64,000 bases of DNA from Hyphomicrobiales bacterium (GCA_947455455.1 CANGOE010000004.1:1-64000), one strand, 5' to 3'. Numbered from the stretch's first letter, positions 17,969-29,305 are shown. Notes: a model not told the origin generated them from the letters alone. Numbers and translations are program-made.

Positions 17969-19339
17969 ATGACACAATATGATGTGGATCTGTTTGTCAT
18001 CGGTGGCGGTTCGGGCGGGGTGCGGGCCGGGCGGATTGCGGCGGGCTACGGGGCCAAGGTCACTTTGGCCGAAGAGAGCCGGATGGGCGGTACCTGCGTG
18101 ATCCGCGGTTGTGTGCCGAAAAAGCTCTATGTCTATGCCAGCCGTTTCGGTGACGAGATTGCCGATGCGGTCGGTTTCGGCTGGGATATCGATCCGCCGA
18201 GCTTCGATTTCTCGATTCTGAAGGTCCAGAAGGACCGCGAAATCGACCGGTTGGAAAAGGCCTATCGCGGCAATCTCGAACGCTCCGGTGTCAATATTGT
18301 CGAAAGCCGGGCGGTAGTAACCGGTCCCCATTCCGTCAAACTGCTCAAGACCGGCGAGACGGTCACCGCCAAAACCATCCTGATCGCCACCGGGGCGCGG
18401 CCCTTTTTGCCCCCTCAGGTCGCTGGTATCGAGTTGGCTGATACTTCGGATGAGTTTTTCGATTGGGAAACCCTGCCCAAATCGGTGGTGATTGTCGGCT
18501 CAGGCTATATCGGGATCGAATTTGCCTGTCTGCTGGTGCGGTTGGGCGTGAAGGTGACGCTGGTGTTCCGCAGTGCGTTGGTCTTGCCGCATTTCGATCA
18601 CGATCTGCGGCAGGCCCTGACCGAGGCCATGCAACAATCGGGCATCACCGTGCGCGCGCAATCCTCCGTCGAACGGATCGAGGGGCAACGCGGGCATTTG
18701 ACCGTGCATCTGGAAGGCGGCAACAGCGTGCCTTGCGAGCGGGTCATCTATGCCACGGGCCGCAACCCCAATACCGAAGGGCTGGGGCTGGACACCGCAG
18801 GGATAGAGCTTGGCGCATTGGGTGCGATCCCTGTGGACGAGAATTCGCAAACCGTGGTGCCGTCGATCTATGCGGTGGGTGATGTCACCAACCGCGCCGC
18901 GCTGACCCCTGTCGCGATCAGGGAGGGCCATGCCTTTGCCGATACGGTGTTCGGCGGCCGCCCCGTGGTGGCCTCGCATGCGATGATCCCGACAGCGGTG
19001 TTCTCGACCCCCGAACTCGGTACCGTCGGCATGAGCGAGGAACAGGCGCGCGCCAGCCACGCCAATGTGGTGATCTACAAAACCAGCTTCCGGCCGATGA
19101 AAAATACCCTGTCGGGCCGACCCGACCGCACTTTGATGAAACTGGTGGTGGATGGTGACACCGATAAAATGCTCGGTGTGCATATCTTGGGCGAAGCCTC
19201 CGGTGAAATGATCCAGTGCATCGGTATCGCCATGCGGATGGGCGCGACCAAGCGTGATTTCGACATGACCATGGCCGTCCACCCGACCGCCGCCGAAGAA
19301 CTCGTCACCATGCGCACCCCGTTTGTGCCTGCGGGGTAA
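17969..19339 (+). CDS. gor: Glutathione-disulfide reductase
   Basis: A 456-residue flavoprotein disulfide reductase that reduces oxidised glutathione with NADPH. FAD binding is through GGGSGGVRAGRIAAGYG at residues 12-28. The redox pair is Cys43 and Cys48 (GGTCVIRGCVPKK). An NADPH-binding GSGYIGIEFA lies near 175, and the C-terminal catalytic histidine is in VHPTAAEE. The ATG at 17969 has AAAGG seven bases upstream. The pattern GCVPKKLYVYAS is that of glutathione reductase rather than dihydrolipoamide or mercuric reductase. Confidence 0.92.
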   Translation: MTQYDVDLFVIGGGSGGVRAGRIAAGYGAKVTLAEESRMGGTCVIRGCVPKKLYVYASRFGDEIADAVGFGWDIDPPSFDFSILKVQKDREIDRLEKAYRGNLERSGVNIVESRAVVTGPHSVKLLKTGETVTAKTILIATGARPFLPPQVAGIELADTSDEFFDWETLPKSVVIVGSGYIGIEFACLLVRLGVKVTLVFRSALVLPHFDHDLRQALTEAMQQSGITVRAQSSVERIEGQRGHLTVHLEGGNSVPCERVIYATGRNPNTEGLGLDTAGIELGALGAIPVDENSQTVVPSIYAVGDVTNRAALTPVAIREGHAFADTVFGGRPVVASHAMIPTAVFSTPELGTVGMSEEQARASHANVVIYKTSFRPMKNTLSGRPDRTLMKLVVDGDTDKMLGVHILGEASGEMIQCIGIAMRMGATKRDFDMTMAVHPTAAEELVTMRTPFVPAG

Positions 19340-19495
19340 GGGACTGGTTCTGGCGGTGTCTTGATCACTGTCCTTCTTGTGCCTGCCACGGGCATCCAAG
19401 ACGTGTTGTTGCGTTGTGAAGACGGGGAGAACCGCCACAAAGGGCGGTTTTGAGCCGTTGTCGAGACACTGAGCCGTTTCACACCAAGGACAGCC

Positions 19496-19885
19496 ATGCC
19501 CTCCGATTATGTCGATTTCGTTCTCGATGCGCTGGCCGATTGGCACGCGGTGGCCAGTCGGCGGATGTTCGGCGGGTATGGCTTGTATCGGCAGGGGGTC
19601 ATGTTTGCGCTGATTGTCGACGACACGTTGTATTTCAAGGTCGACGACAGTAATCGCAAGGATTTCGAGCAAGCGGGGGCTGGTCCCTTTGTCTATCACG
19701 CGAAAGGCAAGCCGGTTTCGCTGTCCTATTGGCAAGTGCCGCCGGATGTGTTCGAGGACAGTGAGCAATTGGGCGCATGGGCACAAAAAGCCTATCAGGC
19801 TGGCTTGCGCGCCCAAGCCAGCAAACCCGTCTCCAAAGCCAAAAAAGCCACGCAAACTCAACCGTTTGATCCTGAAGATGCGTGA
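19496..19885 (+). CDS. TfoX N-terminal domain protein
   Basis: A 129-residue cytoplasmic protein with a single TfoX_N domain at about residues 5-100 ([29 protein letters not shown] is the signature region). It ends in a Lys/Ala/Gln-rich tail. The domain is named after the competence regulator TfoX/Sxy, but the stand-alone form common in alphaproteobacteria has no established role. It lacks the C-terminal TfoX domain. A DprA gene lies at 54-55 kb, though a functional link is only speculation. AAGGAC lies upstream of the ATG. Confidence 0.85.
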   Translation: MPSDYVDFVLDALADWHAVASRRMFGGYGLYRQGVMFALIVDDTLYFKVDDSNRKDFEQAGAGPFVYHAKGKPVSLSYWQVPPDVFEDSEQLGAWAQKAYQAGLRAQASKPVSKAKKATQTQPFDPEDA

Positions 19886-20025
19886 CAGGGCGGGTGGGAA
19901 GCAGGATAGCAGATCGCTTGCGATCAAACTGGCATCTTGGGGCGGGGTCGGTTATAAGCACGGCTTCTTGTCGGGCTTTCGGGCTTGCAGACACAAAAAG
20001 CAGAGCAAAAACGGAGATTGAGGCT

Positions 20026-21411
20026 ATGTCTGATCGTTGGACACCGTCATCGTGGCGTTCAAAGCCAATCCAGCAGGTTCCAGCCTATCCCGATGTGGAT
20101 GCGCTGAATGCTGTCGAGGCCCAGCTTGCCGGATTTCCGCCGCTGGTGTTTGCGGGTGAAGCCCGCAAATTGAAGCGCGCTCTGGCCAAAGTGGCCGCCG
20201 GCGAAGCCTTTCTGATCCAGGGCGGGGATTGCGCCGAAAGTTTTGCCGAACATTCGGCCGACAATATCCGCGATTTCTTCCGGCTGTTTTTGCAGATGGC
20301 GGTAGTGCTGACCTTTGCCGGCTCCTCGCCGGTGGTCAAAGTCGGCCGCGTGGCCGGACAATTCGCCAAGCCCCGTTCTGCCCCCAATGAAACCATCGAC
20401 GGGGTGGAACTGCCCTCCTATCGCGGCGACATCATCAACGGGATCGATTTCACGCCGGAATCGCGTATCCCCGATCCGGCCCGCCAGCTTGATGCCTATC
20501 GCCAGTCGGCGGCAACCCTCAATCTGTTGCGCGCCTTTGCAACGGGGGGCTATGCCAATCTGGAAAACGCCCATCGCTGGATGCTCGGCTTTGTCAAAGA
20601 CAGCCCGCTGTCGCATCGTTACGAGGAATTGGCGGGCCGCATTACCGAAACGCTCGATTTCATGCGCGCCATCGGGCTTGATCCCGAAGCGCATCCCGAA
20701 TTGCGCGCCACCGATTTCTATACCTCGCACGAGGCATTGTTGCTGGGCTTCGAGCAGGCGATGACCCGTGTGGATTCGACCACGGGGGATTGGTACGCCA
20801 CTTCCGGCCACATGTTGTGGATCGGCGACCGTACCCGCCAGCCCGACCATGCCCATATCGAATATTGCCGCGGGATCCGCAATCCGATCGGCCTCAAATG
20901 CGGCCCGACCACCACGCCGGACGGCTTGATCAAGCTGATCGACCTGCTCAATCCCGATAACGAGGCAGGCCGCCTGACCCTGATTGCCCGTTTCGGGGCC
21001 GATCATGTCGGCGAGCATTTGCCCAATCTGATCCGCGCGGTCGAGCGCGAAGGCCGCACCGTGGTCTGGTCGTGCGATCCGATGCACGGCAATACCGTGA
21101 AGGCGGGTTCGGGCTTCAAGACCCGCCCGTTCGAGCTGGTGCTGTCCGAGTTGAAATCCTTCTTCGATATCCATCGCGCCGAAGGCACGCATGCGGGCGG
21201 GATCCATCTGGAGATGACCGGCAAAAACGTCACCGAATGTACCGGTGGGGCACGCGCCATTTCGGATGCCGATCTGAGCGACCGCTACCACACCCATTGC
21301 GACCCGCGCCTGAATGCTGAACAGGCGCTTGAAGCGGCGTTTCTGATTGCCGAACAGCTCAAAGCCGAAAAGCTGGCGCGTGGCCGTCCGGTCGCCACAG
21401 CCGCCGAATAA
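20026..21411 (+). CDS. aroG: 3-deoxy-7-phosphoheptulonate synthase, class II
   Basis: A 461-residue plant-type (class II) DAHP synthase that condenses phosphoenolpyruvate and erythrose 4-phosphate at the head of the shikimate pathway. Signatures are [15 protein letters not shown] at the N-terminus, [11 protein letters not shown] near residue 65, [14 protein letters not shown] near 105, [10 protein letters not shown] near 350 and [14 protein letters not shown] near 390. The start at 20026 has GGAG nine bases upstream and matches the family; the frame stays open to 19882 but that part is not conserved. A hairpin follows the gene. Confidence 0.94.
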   Translation: MSDRWTPSSWRSKPIQQVPAYPDVDALNAVEAQLAGFPPLVFAGEARKLKRALAKVAAGEAFLIQGGDCAESFAEHSADNIRDFFRLFLQMAVVLTFAGSSPVVKVGRVAGQFAKPRSAPNETIDGVELPSYRGDIINGIDFTPESRIPDPARQLDAYRQSAATLNLLRAFATGGYANLENAHRWMLGFVKDSPLSHRYEELAGRITETLDFMRAIGLDPEAHPELRATDFYTSHEALLLGFEQAMTRVDSTTGDWYATSGHMLWIGDRTRQPDHAHIEYCRGIRNPIGLKCGPTTTPDGLIKLIDLLNPDNEAGRLTLIARFGADHVGEHLPNLIRAVEREGRTVVWSCDPMHGNTVKAGSGFKTRPFELVLSELKSFFDIHRAEGTHAGGIHLEMTGKNVTECTGGARAISDADLSDRYHTHCDPRLNAEQALEAAFLIAEQLKAEKLARGRPVATAAE

Positions 21412-21423
21412 CCAACAGCACGG

Positions 21424-21455
21424 GCAGGAATGCAAACATGGCCTTGCATTCCTGC
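21424..21455 (+). terminator. Hairpin after the DAHP synthase gene
   Basis: GCAGGAATGCAA (21424-21435) and TTGCATTCCTGC (21444-21455) form a perfect 12-bp stem with an 8-base loop. There is no T tract directly after it, so it may stabilise the 3' end rather than terminate on its own. Confidence 0.5.
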
Positions 21456-21509
21456 GCTTGCATTTGACGGTTTGAAGGATCATCTCCACCGCAACAGGAG
21501 ATGATCACC

Positions 21510-22292
21510 ATGAGCACTTATTTTATATCGCACGGCGCCCCCGATCTGGCGCTTCATCCATCCGAGGCCGCCGATTTCATGCGCCGTTTCGGCTTGGGCG
21601 GGCAAAAGCCCCGCGCCATTTTGATGGTCAGCGCCCATTATATGGCTGAACGCCCGATGCTGTCGGCTGATCTCGAGCCGGAAATGATCTATGATTTCGG
21701 CGGGTTCGATCCCGCTTTGCGCCGGATCGTCTATCCCGCACCCGGCGCACCCGATGTGGCCGAGGAAGCTGTCGAGGCCCTGCGCGCGGCCGGTTTTTCC
21801 GCACAGTTGGAGCTTAATCGCGGTTTTGATCACGGCACATGGGTGCCGCTGGTGCTGATGCACCCGCAAGCCGATATTCCGGTGGTGCAATTGTCCGTCA
21901 ATCCGCATGCCGGTCCCGAATGGCATTACCGGCTCGGACAGGCGCTGGCCCCGCTGGCACGCTCGAATGTGCTGGTGATCGGCTCGGGCGCAGCCACCCA
22001 TAATTTGCGCGAATTGTTCGGCAACCATTATCCGCTGGAGGCTCCGGCTCCCGATTGGGTGAAAGAGTTCGGCGAATGGCTCGATGCCCGCATTGTCGCT
22101 GGCGATCGTGAGGCGCTGATCGATTATCGCAAACAGGCTCCTTACGGGCGCGAGAACCATCCGACCGAGGAACATCTGTTGCCGCTTTATGTGGCCATGG
22201 GGGCGGCAGGGGATCAGGCGCGTGGCGAGCGCATCCATACCAGCCACCAATATGGCGTGCTGATGATGGATGCCTATGCTTTTCACGCATAA
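21510..22292 (+). CDS. LigB/DODA-type extradiol ring-cleavage dioxygenase (YgiD-like)
   Basis: A 260-residue protein of the class III extradiol dioxygenase family, whose bacterial YgiD members open the ring of L-DOPA. Metal-binding histidines are visible in FISHGAP (His8), SAHYM (near 46) and ATHNLRE (near 160); a further conserved histidine is in FDHGTWVPL (near 110). The ATG at 21510 has AGGAG nine bases upstream; the ATG at 21501 directly abuts that site. No other aromatic-degradation gene is nearby, so the true substrate is open. Confidence 0.85.
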   Translation: MSTYFISHGAPDLALHPSEAADFMRRFGLGGQKPRAILMVSAHYMAERPMLSADLEPEMIYDFGGFDPALRRIVYPAPGAPDVAEEAVEALRAAGFSAQLELNRGFDHGTWVPLVLMHPQADIPVVQLSVNPHAGPEWHYRLGQALAPLARSNVLVIGSGAATHNLRELFGNHYPLEAPAPDWVKEFGEWLDARIVAGDREALIDYRKQAPYGRENHPTEEHLLPLYVAMGAAGDQARGERIHTSHQYGVLMMDAYAFHA

Positions 22293-22354
22293 AATACTGC
22301 CATTGTGGTGATCAGGGCCGATCTGTGATTGCCCTGATGCCTGTAGCGGGTTAA

Positions 22355-24100
22355 ATGCCTGATATGGCACAGACAGATCGGCTACTCATCGCGCTGGCCC
22401 AACTCGATCCGACGGTCGGGGATGTGGACGGCAATCTCGGTAAGGCCCGCGCGGCGCGTGCACAGGCGGCACGGCTTGGTGCGGATGTCGTGATGTTTCC
22501 TGAATTGTTTCTGGCGGGATATCCGCCGGAGGATCTGGCGCTCAAACCGGCATTCCAGCAAGCCTGCCGGGTGGCATGCGATGCTTTGGCGCGCGAGACC
22601 GATGACGGCGGCCCCTCGGTCCTGATCGGCCTGCCCTGGTTCGAGGATGGCCGCTTGACCAATGCCTTCGTGCATCTGGCCGAAGGCCGGATCGAGGCTT
22701 TGCGGCACAAGGTCGATTTGCCCAATTATGGCGTGTTCGATGAAAAGCGGGTGTTTGTGGCCGGCCCGATGCCCGGCCCGATTGTCATCAAAGGGGTGCG
22801 GATCGGACTGCCGATCTGCGAGGATATCTGGACACCCGATGTGGTCGAATGTCTGGCCGAAACCGGATCCGAGATTATTCTGGTCCCCAACGGTTCACCC
22901 TATTGGCGCGACAAGAACGATACGCGGCTGAATATTGCGGTGTCGCGGGTCACCGAGAATGCCCTGCCGCTGGTCTATCTCAACCAGGTCGGCGGGCAGG
23001 ACGAGCTGGTATTCGACGGGGCCTCTTTCGTGCTCAATGCCGATGGCTCGCTGGCCGTGCAGATGCCGGCCTTCCGCGAGCATCTCAGCCTGACCGAATG
23101 GACCCGTGGAGCCGATGGCTGGGTGTGCAGTATCGGCGAACGGCATTTGGTCGAAGAAGGCGATCAGGGCGATTATGCGGCCTGTGTGCTGGGCTTGCGC
23201 GATTATGTGAACAAGAACGGTTTCCCCGGTGTGGTGCTGGGCCTGTCGGGCGGGATCGATTCGGCGATTTGTGCGGCCATGGCGGTCGATGCGCTGGGGC
23301 CGGACCGGGTGCATGCGATCATGTTGCCGTCGCGCTACACCTCCAAAGACAGCCTCGAGGATGCGGCTTTGTGCGCCTCTGCGCTCGGCATCCGTTATGA
23401 CACTGTGCCGATCAGTGACACGGTGGATGCTTTTGAGGCCACGCTTGCGCCGCTCTTTGCCGGTCGCAAAGCCGATATTACCGAAGAAAACCTGCAAAGC
23501 CGCACGCGCGGCACGATTTTGATGGCGATTTCCAACAAATTCGGCCCGATGGTGGTGACAACCGGCAATAAATCCGAAATGTCGGTCGGCTATGCGACCA
23601 TTTACGGCGATATGAATGGCGGCTTCAACCCGATCAAGGATCTCTACAAGATGGAGGTCTACCGCCTCTCGGACCTGCGCAATGCATGGAAGCCCGAAGG
23701 TGCGCTGGGTCCGGACGGGGTGGTCATACCGGTGCGGATTCTGACCAAGGCCCCCTCTGCCGAATTGCGCGACAACCAGACCGATCAGGACTCCCTGCCG
23801 CCTTACGAGGATCTGGATGCGGTGCTGGAACGTCTGGTCGAGCGGGAATTGCATGTCGCCGACATCATCGCCGAAGGCTATGACGGCGATATGGTGCGCC
23901 GGATCGAGCGGTTGTTGCATCTGGCCGAATACAAGCGGCGGCAATCCGCGCCGGGGGTCAAGGTCACTTTGCGCAATTTCGGCCGAGACCGGCGCTATCC
24001 GATTGTCAATCGGTTCAGGGATCAGGGCTTGCCACCCTACCAGCCTGATCAGGCTTTGCGGAAAAGCAGTTCGGCAGCCAATGTAATGGATATGACATGA
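22355..24100 (+). CDS. nadE: Glutamine-dependent NAD+ synthetase
   Basis: A 581-residue two-domain enzyme making NAD+ from deamido-NAD+, ATP and glutamine. The N-terminal nitrilase-type glutaminase (about residues 8-265) shows the Glu-Lys-Cys triad in [16 protein letters not shown] and LPICEDIW. The C-terminal synthetase domain has the PP-loop [19 protein letters not shown] near residue 295 and the [15 protein letters not shown] segment near 405. Its stop overlaps the start of gltX in ATGA, so the two are translationally coupled. Confidence 0.94.
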   Translation: MPDMAQTDRLLIALAQLDPTVGDVDGNLGKARAARAQAARLGADVVMFPELFLAGYPPEDLALKPAFQQACRVACDALARETDDGGPSVLIGLPWFEDGRLTNAFVHLAEGRIEALRHKVDLPNYGVFDEKRVFVAGPMPGPIVIKGVRIGLPICEDIWTPDVVECLAETGSEIILVPNGSPYWRDKNDTRLNIAVSRVTENALPLVYLNQVGGQDELVFDGASFVLNADGSLAVQMPAFREHLSLTEWTRGADGWVCSIGERHLVEEGDQGDYAACVLGLRDYVNKNGFPGVVLGLSGGIDSAICAAMAVDALGPDRVHAIMLPSRYTSKDSLEDAALCASALGIRYDTVPISDTVDAFEATLAPLFAGRKADITEENLQSRTRGTILMAISNKFGPMVVTTGNKSEMSVGYATIYGDMNGGFNPIKDLYKMEVYRLSDLRNAWKPEGALGPDGVVIPVRILTKAPSAELRDNQTDQDSLPPYEDLDAVLERLVERELHVADIIAEGYDGDMVRRIERLLHLAEYKRRQSAPGVKVTLRNFGRDRRYPIVNRFRDQGLPPYQPDQALRKSSSAANVMDMT

Positions 24101-25434
24101 CCCCAAAAGTTCGTTTTGCTCCCTCGCCAACGGGACGCATCCATATCGGCAATGCCCGTACGGCCCTGATGAACTGGTTGTTTGCCAAGCATCGCGGTGG
24201 CACCTTCGTGTTGCGCTTCGATGATACCGATCAGGAGCGCTCGCGCGAGGAATATGCCGTTTCCATCGAGACCGATCTGCATTGGCTCGGCATCCATCCC
24301 GACGAGGTCGCCCGCCAGTCGCAACGCTTTGCCCTCTATGCCGCCGCCGCCGAAAAGCTGAAAGCACTGGGCAGGCTTTACCCTTGCTATGAAACCGAAG
24401 ACGAGCTCGACCGCCGCCGCAAGCGGCAGGCGGCGCGTGGCCTGCCTCCCGTCTATGATCGGGCGGCACTGGCCTTGACGGCCGAAGACAGAGCCGCGCT
24501 GGAAGCCGAGGGGCGCAAGCCGCATTGGCGCTTCAAGCTCGATCATCGGGTGGTGGCATGGCGCGATCTGGTGCGTGGCGAATGTCATGTCGATTGCGCC
24601 TCGCTGTCCGATCCGGTGCTGGTGCGGGCCGATGGCACCTATCTCTATACCCTGCCTTCGGTGGTCGATGACGTGGATATGGCGATGACCCATATCATCC
24701 GTGGCGAGGACCATGTCACCAATACCGCCGTGCAAATCCAGCTGTTCGAATTGCTTGGCACACTCGTGCCGCAATTTGCCCATCACAATCTGTTGACCAA
24801 TGCCAGCGGCGAGGGCCTGTCCAAGCGTATGGGGCATTTGTCGCTGACCTCTTTGCGCGAGGAGGGGCTTGAGGCGATGGCCGCGGCCTCGCTGGCGGTG
24901 CTGGTAGGGTCTTCGGAAGCGGTGAGGCCGGTGGCCTCGCTGGAGGCATTGGCCCCATTGGTCGATCTGGGCCGCCTGTCGCGCGCACCCGCCCGTTTCG
25001 ACGAGGCAGAGTTGCACCATCTCAATGCCCGCTTGTTGCATGATGCCGATTTCGCTTCGGTGCAGACGCGGTTGCAGGCTTTGGGGATTGCGGCCGATGA
25101 AGCCTTCTGGCTTGCTGTCCGCGGCAATCTTGAAACGCTGAAGGATGCACTGGTCTGGTGGCAGGTGGTGAACGGGCCGCAGGCTCCGGTTTCCAGCGAT
25201 ACGGCTTTGCTGGCTTCGGCCGCCCGTTTACTGCCGCAAGAGCCATGGGATCAGTCCACTTGGGGCGCATGGACCGGGGCCATCAAAGCCGAAACCGGTC
25301 TGTCAGGCCGCAACCTGTTCATGCCCTTGCGTCTGGCGCTGACCGGGCACGAGCATGGGCCAGAGCTCAAGGCCCTGTTGCCGCTGATCGGACGGGATCG
25401 GGTTTTGCGCCGACTGTCTGGCGAAACCGCCTGA
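24097..25434 (+). CDS. gltX: Glutamyl-tRNA synthetase (short, GltX2-like)
   Basis: A 445-residue class I synthetase. The HIGH-type motif is HIGN at residues 16-19 in [15 protein letters not shown]. The KMSKS-type motif is reduced to LSKRMGHL near residue 245. Many alphaproteobacteria have two GltX proteins, one of which charges tRNA-Gln and leaves conversion to Gln-tRNA to GatCAB; gatC and gatA are present at 62-64 kb. Which of the two this is cannot be settled without the other gene. The start overlaps nadE by four bases. Confidence 0.9.
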   Translation: MTPKVRFAPSPTGRIHIGNARTALMNWLFAKHRGGTFVLRFDDTDQERSREEYAVSIETDLHWLGIHPDEVARQSQRFALYAAAAEKLKALGRLYPCYETEDELDRRRKRQAARGLPPVYDRAALALTAEDRAALEAEGRKPHWRFKLDHRVVAWRDLVRGECHVDCASLSDPVLVRADGTYLYTLPSVVDDVDMAMTHIIRGEDHVTNTAVQIQLFELLGTLVPQFAHHNLLTNASGEGLSKRMGHLSLTSLREEGLEAMAAASLAVLVGSSEAVRPVASLEALAPLVDLGRLSRAPARFDEAELHHLNARLLHDADFASVQTRLQALGIAADEAFWLAVRGNLETLKDALVWWQVVNGPQAPVSSDTALLASAARLLPQEPWDQSTWGAWTGAIKAETGLSGRNLFMPLRLALTGHEHGPELKALLPLIGRDRVLRRLSGETA

Positions 25435-25470
25435 GGGCGCTTTATTCTCGAAATGCTGAAGAATGAATGA

Positions 25471-26562
25471 TTATTCGGTCGATTGCGTCGTGCTCGGCAC
25501 GATCAACCGGATTTTCTTCTTCGTGCCGTCGCTGTCGACGATCTCGATCATCCGGTCTGCGGCCGGTTTGATGTTCGAGGGCTGGGCTGGCATAGCCTCG
25601 GCCGTGCTGGCGGTGGTTGCGGCTTTGCCTTTGGGCTGGTCGGCGCGCGGGCGTGACATTTCAAACGAGCGTTGCTCGGACACCTGCGCATCCGAGCGGC
25701 CATTGACGGCCAGAATTTTCTCGGCTTCGGCCAGTGCCTCGCTCCAGCTCTGGCCCTGTTTGCGACAGGCACAGGCAGGATCGGGCTTGTTCTGCCGGTA
25801 TTTATAGGCATTGGCGAGTTGGCCGTAAGTGGCGCCGCCATCGATGGTGGTGGCGGTTTCGGGATCTTGCCCGATTGGTGCGATATAGAGGGTCACGTCG
25901 GCATTGGGGCAGGAGGCACGGCACAGATCGGCATCAAGGCCGAAGCGCGAGCGGCTGGCGACCGAGCTGATCGGAAAATAATAGCCGTCACAACTGCGCA
26001 CGCACAGGGTGCGGTAGCCGTATCCCTTTTCATCGACGGGGAAGGCGGTCATCGGCGGCTCGTCCAGCATTTCATTGTCGGAGAACGGGCTCTTGCCATT
26101 GCCGAACAGCAGATCCATCAGGCCGTTGCGATTGGGCTGGCCGTTGCGTGCATTGCCGGGGCGGCAATTGGATTCAACGGCGGCTTGCAGATTGGCGCGG
26201 CGTTCCTCAATCGCGGGATTGGTGTTGCGCGCGGCTTCGGCATTGAGAAACGAGATCGAATTCTGATATTCGCGGATCTGGCGTTGCAGATCGGTGCATT
26301 GCTTGGGCGTATCGGTAAACATGTTGAAAATCTTGCGGGTGGTCGAGTCACAACCGACCTGCTTGTAATAGTCCTGCGTGCGGCGCAAATCGGCCTGCAC
26401 GGTGCGCACAGCCTCCTGATTGGCCGGCGAACCGCCATTGGCGCGATCCAGCCCGACCAGTTCGGCGCGCAGGCTCTCGCAATATTGCGATTGGGCCAGC
26501 ACGGGGGCGGCCACAGCCAGCAACACAAGAACCAAGCCCGGGAGTGTGAGGCGTTGCGCCAT
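25471..26562 (-). CDS. Secreted DUF2865 protein
   Basis: A 363-residue exported protein of unknown function. A signal peptide (MAQRLTLPGLVLVLLAVAAPVLAQ) is followed by a helical segment rich in Gln, Arg and Asn, then the cysteine-containing DUF2865 core near residues 185-285 (YRTLCVRSCDGYYFPIS, ADLCRASCPNADVTLY, DPACACR), and a polar C-terminal tail. The ATG at 26562 is chosen for AAGGA seven bases upstream; the GTG at 26589 lacks a good site. DUF2865 is found mainly in Hyphomicrobiales. It may form a pair with the small exported protein encoded just upstream on the same strand. Confidence 0.85.
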   Translation of the reverse strand: MAQRLTLPGLVLVLLAVAAPVLAQSQYCESLRAELVGLDRANGGSPANQEAVRTVQADLRRTQDYYKQVGCDSTTRKIFNMFTDTPKQCTDLQRQIREYQNSISFLNAEAARNTNPAIEERRANLQAAVESNCRPGNARNGQPNRNGLMDLLFGNGKSPFSDNEMLDEPPMTAFPVDEKGYGYRTLCVRSCDGYYFPISSVASRSRFGLDADLCRASCPNADVTLYIAPIGQDPETATTIDGGATYGQLANAYKYRQNKPDPACACRKQGQSWSEALAEAEKILAVNGRSDAQVSEQRSFEMSRPRADQPKGKAATTASTAEAMPAQPSNIKPAADRMIEIVDSDGTKKKIRLIVPSTTQSTE

Positions 26563-26691
26563 CCAGCCAGCTATCCTTTGAATCAACACGAAACATCCAC
26601 GCGATACAGGCTATGCCTTAGCGCGAGGCCGGCAGGAATGCACGAGGATTTTGGCCATATCATGGCCGATTCAACAGGGAATATGCCGGAC

Positions 26692-27018
26692 TTACTTCCT
26701 GCAGGTGATCAAGACACCGTTGCGCGGTGTGTTGCGCAGTGAGGTGGTGGCCAGCGAGGCTGTGATGTCTCCGGCGGGCACCGGCTCATAGGCAATGGCC
26801 TGCGTATAACCCTTGGCATCGCACCAGGCATTGGCGACAATCTGGGCGCAACTGTTGCTGGTGGTCATGCAGGCTTCGAGATCGTAACCGTCATGGGCGG
26901 GAATGACGAAACGGCGGATATCCTCGGGTTGGGCTGTAACCGGAAGGGTCAGCACCGACAGGCCCATGATCAGCGAGAAACCGGTAAAACGGCGCAGTGT
27001 GGGGAGGCGATTCATCAT
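26692..27018 (-). CDS. Small secreted cysteine-containing protein of unknown function
   Basis: About 108 residues from the ATG at 27018 (or 27015). A signal peptide (MMNRLPTLRRFTGFSLIMGLSVLTLPVTAQ) precedes a mature domain with four cysteines: ACMTTSNSCAQIV, NAWCDAKGY and a final ITC near the end. The pattern of Gly-Tyr, Cys, Cys and A-W-C resembles a conserved hypothetical family in alphaproteobacteria that I recall only by motif. An in-frame ATG at 27099 would add 27 residues and spoil the signal peptide. It lies 129 bases upstream of the DUF2865 gene on the same strand and diverges from cysS. Confidence 0.65.
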   Translation of the reverse strand: MMNRLPTLRRFTGFSLIMGLSVLTLPVTAQPEDIRRFVIPAHDGYDLEACMTTSNSCAQIVANAWCDAKGYTQAIAYEPVPAGDITASLATTSLRNTPRNGVLITCRK

Positions 27019-27342
27019 GGACCCGTCTATGTAGTCGCAAAAGTGGCCGCAATATGGCCAGCAAATCCTTCCCAAAACGTTAATATCGGGCGCGATCAAT
27101 GATTATGATGAACGAAAGGTGAGTGGCCGGAGCGGGACTTTTTATAGGGTTTGGCTTGACCTCGGCGCGACAAAGGCGCATGTTGCTCCCCATGAAAATG
27201 ACGATGATGAACACGATTGCGATCATTTGCGGCTAGCATCATTGCTGGCCGGCCCCGTCATTTTCCCTCCAAGGATCGATACGGACACCGGCCAGCGGCA
27301 GGTCGCACGATGCGATGCACACCGAACAACTGGACGATTTTG

Positions 27343-28752
27343 ATGGCCTTGCAACTTTACAATACACTGACCCGCACCAAGCAGGATTTCGCGCCGATCG
27401 ACGCCGGCAATGTGCGCCTGTATGTCTGCGGCCCGACGGTGTATGACTTTGCCCATATCGGCAATGCGCGGCCTGTGATCGTGTTCGATGTGCTGTTTCG
27501 CCTGTTGCGCCATCTGTATGGCGACAGCCATGTGACCTATGTGCGCAACATCACCGATGTCGATGACAAGATCAACGACCGCGCCGCCCGTGATTTTCCC
27601 GATCTGCCGCTGAACGAGGCGATCAGACGGGTGACCGAAACCACCGCCGACCAGTTCCATGCAGATGTGGCCGCTCTGGGTTGCCTGCCACCCAGCATCG
27701 AGCCGCGCGCGACCGAACATATCGAAGAGATGAAGCAGATCATCGAACGGTTGGTGACAGGCGGCTTTGCCTATGTGGCCGAAGGCCATGTGCTGTTTTC
27801 GCCTGCCGCCCAGAATAGGGCCGGTGGCCTATTGCCGCGCTATGGTGCACTGGCCAATCGCTCCCTTGATGAAATGATTGCCGGAGCGCGGGTCGATGTT
27901 GCGCCCTACAAGCAGGACCCGACCGATTTCGTGCTGTGGAAGCCTTCGAAGGAGGGGGAGCCGGGTTGGCCTTCGCCTTGCGGCATTGCCTCGTTGGGCC
28001 GTCCGGGCTGGCATATCGAATGTTCGGCGATGAGCTGGAAGCATCTCGGCGAGGTGTTCGATATCCATGGCGGCGGGATCGATCTGGTGTTTCCCCACCA
28101 CGAGAACGAGGTGGCGCAATCCACCTGCGCCTTTGGCCACGGGGCCATGGCCAATGTGTTCATGCATAACGGTTTTCTTCAGGTCGAGGGCAAGAAAATG
28201 TCCAAGAGCGAGGGAAATTTCGTCACCATCAACGAGCTGCTGGCCACCGACCGTTTCGGCGGGCGGGCGTGGTCGGGGCAGGTGTTGCGGCTGGCCATGC
28301 TGCGCACCCATTACCGCCAGCCGATTGATTGGACGGTCGCCTCCTTGCAGGAAACCGCCGCGACGCTGGAGCGGTTGTTCGATAAAGCCGAAGGGCGTAC
28401 AAGCGGTCCGGTCGATCCGGAGGTTCTCGCGGTCTTGTGCGATGATTTGAACCTGCCCGGTGCTCTGGCGCGCATCCATAGTGTGAAGGATCCGGCTGTT
28501 CTGGCTGGCACCCTGTCTTTGTTAGGATTTTCCATGAATCGCGATGATTTGAAATCTTCCGGCCCCGAAACCACGGTGGATACGGCGGCGGTGCAGGCCT
28601 TGATCGATGCCCGCATTGCGGCGCGCCACGGCAAGGATTGGGCGGAATCCGACCGTATCCGCGACGCGTTGCTGGCGCTCGGCATCCAGATCATGGACAG
28701 CAAAGACCCCGTGACCGGCGAGCTGAAAACCGAGTGGGAGGTCAAGCGGTGA
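27343..28752 (+). CDS. cysS: Cysteinyl-tRNA synthetase
   Basis: A 469-residue class I synthetase. The zinc ligand Cys29 lies in [10 protein letters not shown], the HIGH-type motif is HIGN just after it, and a second zinc ligand is in HIECSAMS. The KMSKS motif is intact ([10 protein letters not shown]). The C-terminal part has the short DALR-like helical domain ending [18 protein letters not shown]. The ATG at 27343 fits the family start, though the ribosome site is weak; the frame stays open upstream to 27217. Its stop overlaps the next gene in GTGA. Confidence 0.94.
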   Translation: MALQLYNTLTRTKQDFAPIDAGNVRLYVCGPTVYDFAHIGNARPVIVFDVLFRLLRHLYGDSHVTYVRNITDVDDKINDRAARDFPDLPLNEAIRRVTETTADQFHADVAALGCLPPSIEPRATEHIEEMKQIIERLVTGGFAYVAEGHVLFSPAAQNRAGGLLPRYGALANRSLDEMIAGARVDVAPYKQDPTDFVLWKPSKEGEPGWPSPCGIASLGRPGWHIECSAMSWKHLGEVFDIHGGGIDLVFPHHENEVAQSTCAFGHGAMANVFMHNGFLQVEGKKMSKSEGNFVTINELLATDRFGGRAWSGQVLRLAMLRTHYRQPIDWTVASLQETAATLERLFDKAEGRTSGPVDPEVLAVLCDDLNLPGALARIHSVKDPAVLAGTLSLLGFSMNRDDLKSSGPETTVDTAAVQALIDARIAARHGKDWAESDRIRDALLALGIQIMDSKDPVTGELKTEWEVKR

Positions 28753-29294
28753 CGGTCAAGCGTCTTTCCGACACGGTGGCCCCTGCCTTGCGGCCTTTTT
28801 TGCCCAAGGACACCCCGATGCTCGCCCGCATCTTCCGCGCCAGCATCGAGCAATTGGCGGCGGAGGATTATTCGCATGGCCAGATCGAGGCGTGGGTGTC
28901 GCTGGCCGATGACGAGGCCGCTTTCGGCGAGCGGCTGGGCCAATCCCTGACGCTGATTGCCACGCTTAATGGCTTGCCCGCAGGCTTTATCAGCCTCAAA
29001 GGGGCTAACCATATCGACATGATCTATGTTGCCCCCGGTGTGGCGAGGCAGGGTGTCGGCAGTTTTCTGCTTGATGCCATCGAGAAAATAGCCGGTGCAC
29101 GCGGCGCGACGCGGTTGAGCGTCGATGCCAGCGATACCGCCAGCCCGTTTTTCGAACACCATCTCTATCTGGTCGAACGGCGCAATACCGTGCCGGTCAA
29201 TGATGAATGGCTGGGCAATACCACGCTTTACCGTTTTCTTTCGACCAGCCAGCCGGTCGCGGACCCTTCCGCGCCGAATGGCCCGTTGCACTGA
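28749..29294 (+). CDS. GNAT-family N-acetyltransferase
   Basis: A 181-residue GCN5-related acetyltransferase. The acetyl-CoA binding motif A is [21 protein letters not shown] near residues 95-115, with [25 protein letters not shown] as the later strand and helix. The start is GTG at 28749, overlapping the cysS stop in GTGA, which indicates translational coupling. It lies between cysS and cimA, all on the same strand. The substrate is unknown; the weak RimI/PhnO-like pattern would allow a small molecule or a protein amine. Confidence 0.85.
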   Translation: MTVKRLSDTVAPALRPFLPKDTPMLARIFRASIEQLAAEDYSHGQIEAWVSLADDEAAFGERLGQSLTLIATLNGLPAGFISLKGANHIDMIYVAPGVARQGVGSFLLDAIEKIAGARGATRLSVDASDTASPFFEHHLYLVERRNTVPVNDEWLGNTTLYRFLSTSQPVADPSAPNGPLH

Positions 29295-29305
29295 CAGGTT
29301 TGACC

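Noticed and set aside
20026-20070. DAHP synthase start further upstream at 19882
   Set aside because: The extra 48 codons are not family-like and overlap the end of the TfoX-domain gene; GGAG before 20026 supports the shorter start.
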